Position numbers and translations under genes: made by a program | Part shown: positions 59,083 to 64,000 of the stretch, in pieces | Numbering within the stretch: position 1 is the first letter of the stretch | How the letters are laid out: every line of letters begins with the position of its first letter | The notes under the pieces: model-generated | Databases searched by the model: none | What the model was told of the DNA's origin: nothing | What the model saw: only the letters and a program-made list of their open reading frames with translations | DNA from: Toxoplasma gondii ME49 | Lineage: Eukaryota > Apicomplexa > Conoidasida > Eucoccidiorida > Sarcocystidae | Reading direction: 5' to 3' | NCBI RefSeq assembly: GCF_000006565.2 | Contig: NC_031480.1 | Span: forward strand, 2,701,529 to 2,765,528 | DNA length: 64,000 bases

Positions 59083-60563
59083 CTACAGCAATCGAAAGCT
59101 TCGAGAGCGTTGCGATTCTGTCACCGGCCAGAAGACGGGTGCGGTAGTTGGCTGCTGCTGTCCAGCAGACCATTGTGCGAACGCGTCCATTGGAGGTTTA
59201 ACATGAGTCGACGAAATCACCACGGTGCAACTTGAACTCTAGCGAATGTTCACATTTGCACGAGACTGACAACGCGTATGCTGTTTTTCATGGTTTATCG
59301 GCGCCAACAGTGAGTGGTGCACCCGTCGGTGCCTTCGGAGCTTCCACTGTAGAGATGGTCTCCGACGCTTTTCTCACTGTCTTGCGATTGCAATTTTCAG
59401 TACCAAAGAATGAAAAGGAAGTACCACATTTACACCAGTGGAGGAGGTTCTGCACGCCTTGCTGTTCCCACGAAAGGGTGTGACAGCCGTGTGTCAGCCA
59501 CCCGCCGAATTCGCCTGATGCTAGCACAGCTGAGAGCCGACAAGAGTCTCACCGATCCCTTTGTCTTGCTGCAACGGCCGGACGCGTGCCAAAGTGAGGA
59601 AGCAGACCTTCCTTGAACTCCTTGACTCTGTTGACTTCTCGAATTCTTCTCGATGGTGCACACATGCACAAAAGGAGGAAGATAAGGTCGCATCTTCTCT
59701 TCCCGTTCACAGCTGAGTTGACACTTGCCTCATCGACTGCCTTGGCGGAAAAACTTCGTGGATGCAGCGGGACGTCTGACGTCTCTCGTGCGCGTTCACA
59801 GGTTCGAAAATCTTTCGCCTCTGTTTCGTGTGGGAAAAAAGAAAGGTGGAAAAAAACGAGAGGGTTTTAGTGTGACGTAAGCGTCTCTCAGTAGCTACCT
59901 GCGTGCTTGTTCGAAGACCGTGTCGATTCCTTATGAAGGTGTGCAACGCTTGTCCCGCTCCTTGACACCACCGGAGGCGTTGCGCGTGGCCAGAGCACCG
60001 CTCTGTCCTACATGATTCGTCCGTTTTAACTAAGTGGAAAGAACGGATAAAAAAGTGCACAAACGCTCGCGTGTTGAGAGTGACACGCAAGACAAAAGGC
60101 ATGATCGAGTCGGAATAATGCCCTGACGGTAGACAGAAGATACGATAGAGAGACAGCAGAGTGAAAGACGTACGGATACATCCCCAGCGTTCTCTTCGCC
60201 TCCCTCTCAAACGTCCTCCTTCCCTCACTCGACAAGTCGACATCCTCGTAGTGCATATGTCTCGTCATCCCTTCTTTATCCACCCTTGTGCCTTTGCCCC
60301 CTCTTTTTCTCCTTCACGTCTTATGACAAAGGCACCCGCCGATCTTCCACCTTTCCTGTGTTCTCCCTATTCGATACGTCACTCTCCCTTTCTTTGCTAT
60401 CCTCTCCCACCTGCGGTTTCCCTCTACAACTGTCAAACCTTCCTTTAGTCTTTTCCACCCCTCTCTCTCTTTCTGTCTCTGTCTCTTTTTTTTTCTCTCT
60501 CTCTCCGTCGGTCCGTTATCGTCTCTTTCTCTGTCCCTCTGCCCCTCGGCTTGGTTTTCTGGT
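59083..60563. other. Spacer 3' of the Sec14-like gene; candidate first exon
   Basis: A candidate minus-strand first exon lies at 60268-60174: ATG, then THRE-type charged sequence (MHYEDVDLSSEGRRTFEREA), ending TATCC|gtacgt. It could be the 5' end of the DTW-like region or of an unrelated transcript. Other open pieces at about 60000-59900 and 59500-59300 are Cys-containing but cannot be joined with confidence. A pyrimidine-rich stretch fills about 60280-60560. Confidence 0.4.
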
Positions 60564-63500
60564 CTACCGCCCCGCCCCCGTAGACTGGGTGTCGGCCATG
60601 TGGCCGCCTTGTTCTTTTTTCAGAGCCTCTTGCAACATTCTCCTCTTTTCTTCGTCTTCGTTGAGGTCGGCGTTCGACTCCTCGTCTTCCTCGTCCTGAA
60701 CGTCTTCTTCTCCCTCCTCTTTCTCGAGTAAAGTGTCTGAGTCTGCGGCGCCACTGCCGCCTTTCTTGTCGTCTTTCGCTGCGGCTCGCGCAGCTTCCAC
60801 TGCTTCGTCGCCCTGCTTCCCAGCGGCCTGCGCCTCCTGAAAGGCCCGCGCCTCGACCATTCTCTGCTGCTGTGACTTCCCAATAAATTCTTCCTGCAAA
60901 AACTTCATGTAGCACTCAAACTGCTTCGCCTCTGCCGCCCAGTAGGCACTGTGGTCGTACACGCCGGTGGCCTGGCCACCAGGAATCCACGATTCGATGC
61001 AGTCCGCCGGAACCTGAAGGAACCAGCATGTGAGGAAAGAGAACATGGCAAAGGTCCTCAGCGAAAGGTGCACACTTACGAAGATAAAATACCAGCAACT
61101 GATGAGAAGACGGCTATCCATCGTGCAGAATGGAGACTCTCAATGAAAAGTGACGATCCACACAAGAACATAGGACCAGTTGTAGGAGAATAACGAGGCT
61201 CTCCGTCGAGTCTTCAAGCACGCATTTCTCAACGCAGATCTACTCAACCATGTGACTGCATCTCCTCCAGCTGGATACATGTGTGAAGAGCGTTCCGTCG
61301 CTCCCCCGTCATCACGGACAGAGCGGACAGCGCATGCAGTGGCCTACCAGATCCCTCCTGAACCTCTGTTCTAACAAACTATGTGGCTTCTATCGACCTT
61401 GTGCAGACTGCGAATCCTCGATTCAGAAAGCATCTCAAGCGTATTGCCCGTTCTCATCTACGTTGCTTGTGCCTTCATGCTTCTGGTCTGCTTTCCAGTC
61501 CCCCAGACCGTAGGACAGAGAGGAATGAAAAACACGGCGAACCACAGACAGAAGAAACAGGTGACGCAGAAGCTGCTGTCGACAGTCGGAACAGCGGGCG
61601 CAGTGCTCGTCAACGCTACAACAAATTACAATTTTTACTAGGTGCAGAAACCACATGCACACGGACTCGACGTAGGGTGTCTCCGAACACGCCTTTACAG
61701 ATTAATCCAGAGTTGCCAAGATTGTTTCCAGGGACAGCAAGCAGCGCATGCAGGAACGCTAGAAGAAAACGTTTCGCGAACGTACCTGGTCAAAGAGAGG
61801 TTCTAGGGACTTCGGATCACTCGTCGAACAGTAGTGGATCTTGCTTGTTGTTCGATTTGGCAGAAACGGCTGCAGACAGTTCCAGAAAGTCTGGAAAATA
61901 CCGCCGCAGGAAGCCAGGAAAAAACGAGGTTTGAAAGAGCAGGAAACGACTTTGAATCGTTTTCACTTCGACCTCTCTCAGGTCCTTCCTTCCCCTTTAT
62001 ACACCAGATGCGCAGTGAAACCTCCATCCGCCGCTGTGGAGCTCAGAACAGCGGAAGGGAGAAACTCGCGGCTTGAGGCATGGCGCCCAAAGCGACGCAA
62101 GCGCAGCTGTTCGCACGCGCAGACAAATCTGTTACGTGAAGAGGGAACAACTCGAGTGCAGGTTGCCTTAGAGCTTCTCCATGCAGAGATGTCATCACGC
62201 GCGGCTGTGTCGACTTGAATGAGCACTACGAAAGACATTTGAAGCCCAGAAGAAAGCGCTGCTTCAACGAACCAGGACTCATCCGTCCGGAGCAAAGCGC
62301 ACGACACGGCGAGGACATAGGTCAGAGCATCGAGACACACAGGGCAGCTGCATATATCGAAGAAACTCGCCCTCGAGGTTTCTCCCAAACTACGGGACGA
62401 TCAGAGGTGTACACGCCCACGTGGCGAACCATGTGGATTCTTGTTACCAGGCGTATAGTGAGAGCGAGAGGAAACTACTGCTCAGGTGTCAGTTTTTTGC
62501 CAGCACCGTCGCGTCCTGTATCACTGAACTCAGCCAATGAGTATTTGATTTGTCTTTCTGTCGCAGCGCATGCGTGCGAGGGAAAAAGTGAGAAACACGA
62601 CGCACCGAAAAGTACCAGGGAGTGTCGATGACGAAGGCCGCCGCGAGGCGCTCAGGGTAGAAGTTCTGGAAGATGTCGACGAATCGAAGAGCGACGGCGA
62701 GGGGAGGTTGGTTGGCATTGGTGTAACCATTGTAGTCGACAATGAAAGTGATTCCACTGACGCCTTCCTGTCTCTTCATGGACTGCACAGCGCGCTCCAG
62801 CATGTACACCAGGAGTTTAATCGAGCTGTCTGCGTCGGCATTGGGTTGATTCTTTCCCGGTCTGCCGACATAGCACAGGACGAAAAGATGCTGCGTGCGT
62901 CCAACGAAGGCTCTGCGGCTCCACTTATTGCAAATACACTGCAGAAACTGAGATTCCTAAGACCTTCAAGCCCCCTTTATGGCTGCTTTTTCTCAAACGT
63001 GGAACTTTTTTTGGGTCCAAGGAAAGGCATGCCTCCGAGAAAGCAAGAGCAGAAGAAGTCGGAGCTCCAGGTGTGGCCCGAGTCTCCCGATGCCTTCTCA
63101 GAGACACAGGGAAGGGGAGTCGGCGAAGTCGAGCGGAAAAAGAGACAGCACTTTTAGCGAGGAAACCCGTCGGTTGTCTCCAACTCGAGGAACTTAAACG
63201 ATAGAGAAAGAAACGTCCCCAGACGACCTTCACTCAGTTCAGAGAGTGAAGGGACACTGACGCGAAGCGTTCCCTCTGTGTGAGACATCTTGTCTGCGCA
63301 CCTCATGTAGAGAATGGGGTGTCCGCTTTTGTCGTAGCCTCTGCGGTACATGATGCCCTCTTGGTTCGCCTGCATCACCTCCTTCGGCTTTACGCGCTCC
63401 GGCTTCGCCTCGCGTCGGAACTTGACGGTTTCCATCAACAGTGCGAAAGCCTTGGGCACATTCCACTCGCGGGCCCGAAGAAACCTGCGCGAAGCCCCCG

Positions 63501-64000
63501 GCAAAATCAGGTAAAACTCAACAGACACCGCAAAACACGGACTGGAGACCAGAGACCAAGAAACAAGAGACACACGAGCCACATGGCATTTGCAGAGAGA
63601 GAGACAAATATGTGGGCACCAGCGTTTGAAAACCTAGATATACACGTGGGCTTCGATACGTACAAATATGGATGTGTACTGGAATGCCCGCATCTGTCCT
63701 CACCTATGGAGAACTCTGTGGAGCTTCCTAGCTACGTCTAGGACACTGGCGTGGCCTACCTCTCGAGGTTGGAGTCGTCCATGATCCAGTTTACTTCGAA
63801 GCCTGTTAGCGGAGAAGCGAGATAGAGCTTCTGAGCTTCCTGGCCCTTCGACGCGTCGGCGCTGTTTGTCTTGCCAGAAGTTTCTTTCTTCTGGCGGTGT
63901 AACAGAAGCGCCTCCTGCTGCAGACGCACTCTGCGTTTCATCAGTATGATCTTGTGACGACGAGGAACGGGCAAAGCGGGGTCGCGGAAAGGAAAAATGC
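60564..64000 (-). CDS. Sec14-like CRAL-TRIO domain protein (5' end outside window)
   Basis: Minus-strand exons: beyond 64000 to 63760, 63484-63302, 62861-62606, 61890-61786, 61013-60564 (stop). All junction phases agree. The CRAL-TRIO N-terminal helix reads LERFLRAREWNVPKAFALL. The lipid-binding core then runs through HPILYMRPGKNQPNADADSS, VSGITFIVDYNGY, NFYPERLAAAFVIDTPWYFS, WNCLQPFLPNRTTSKIHY and IESWIPGGQ, in the usual Sec14 order. These proteins move phosphatidylinositol or other lipids between membranes or present them to kinases. The C-terminal roughly 110 residues are Glu/Asp/Ala-rich and disordered, unlike yeast Sec14. The N-terminal part seen is basic and helical. The specific ligand cannot be told. 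Confidence 0.92.

Noticed and set aside
1..64000. tRNA, 5S rRNA or other structured RNA genes
   Set aside because: I looked for tRNA B-box-like GGTTCGANTCC and found no sequence with a matching A box and acceptor stem; no rRNA-like stretch except possibly next to the NUMT.

Overview
This window reads as nuclear DNA of a tissue-cyst-forming coccidian, most likely Toxoplasma gondii or a very close relative (Hammondia, Neospora). The reasons are: multi-exon genes with very large single exons; proteins dominated by Ser/Glu/Ala/Pro low complexity around small conserved domains; (AT)n microsatellites sitting mostly in introns and spacers; frequent TGCATGCA-like words; and a nuclear copy of a mitochondrial cox1 fragment. 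Species cannot be fixed from the sequence alone. All exon models are my own reading of ORFs, splice sites and phase.

Layout. (1) Before 1 to 12213, + strand: the 3' part of a very large gene of at least ten exons, helical N-terminal part, long disordered middle, Gly/Gln/Tyr/Ser-rich segment; family not recognised. (2) 14415-16552, - strand: a two-exon TauE/SafE-family membrane protein, convergent with gene 1. (3) 16553-21803: a 5.2 kb spacer. (4) 21804-33257, + strand: a giant Ser-rich, coiled-coil protein with Ser/Cys and acidic repeats. A further 4.25 kb open exon (34971-39221) with eight 11-residue charged repeats is either its 3' end or a separate gene. (5) 41328-46802, - strand: a protein with three CCCH zinc fingers at the N-terminus followed by about 1450 disordered residues. 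(6) 46803-50200: a spacer with long overlapping ORFs I do not believe, ending in the cox1 NUMT (50201-50374). (7) 51051-52174, - strand: a probable small three-exon gene of unknown function. (8) 52640-56451, - strand: a five-exon LITAF zinc-ribbon membrane protein joined to an OB-like segment and a Ser-Pro tail, with a GC-AG intron. (9) 57-60.3 kb, - strand: small or degraded candidates, including one region resembling the DTW (tRNA aminocarboxypropyltransferase) family with an in-frame stop. (10) 60564 to the right edge, - strand: a Sec14-like CRAL-TRIO lipid-transfer protein, five exons seen, 5' end outside.

No operon logic applies; each gene is an independent eukaryotic transcription unit. 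The probable roles are membrane transport or trafficking (TauE/SafE, LITAF, Sec14) and RNA binding (CCCH). The most unusual signal is a dispersed 14-bp palindromic word, GGTGTAYRTACACC, seen seven times exactly and six more times with one mismatch between 23 and 58 kb. It falls mostly inside coding exons and is free of stop codons in every frame.
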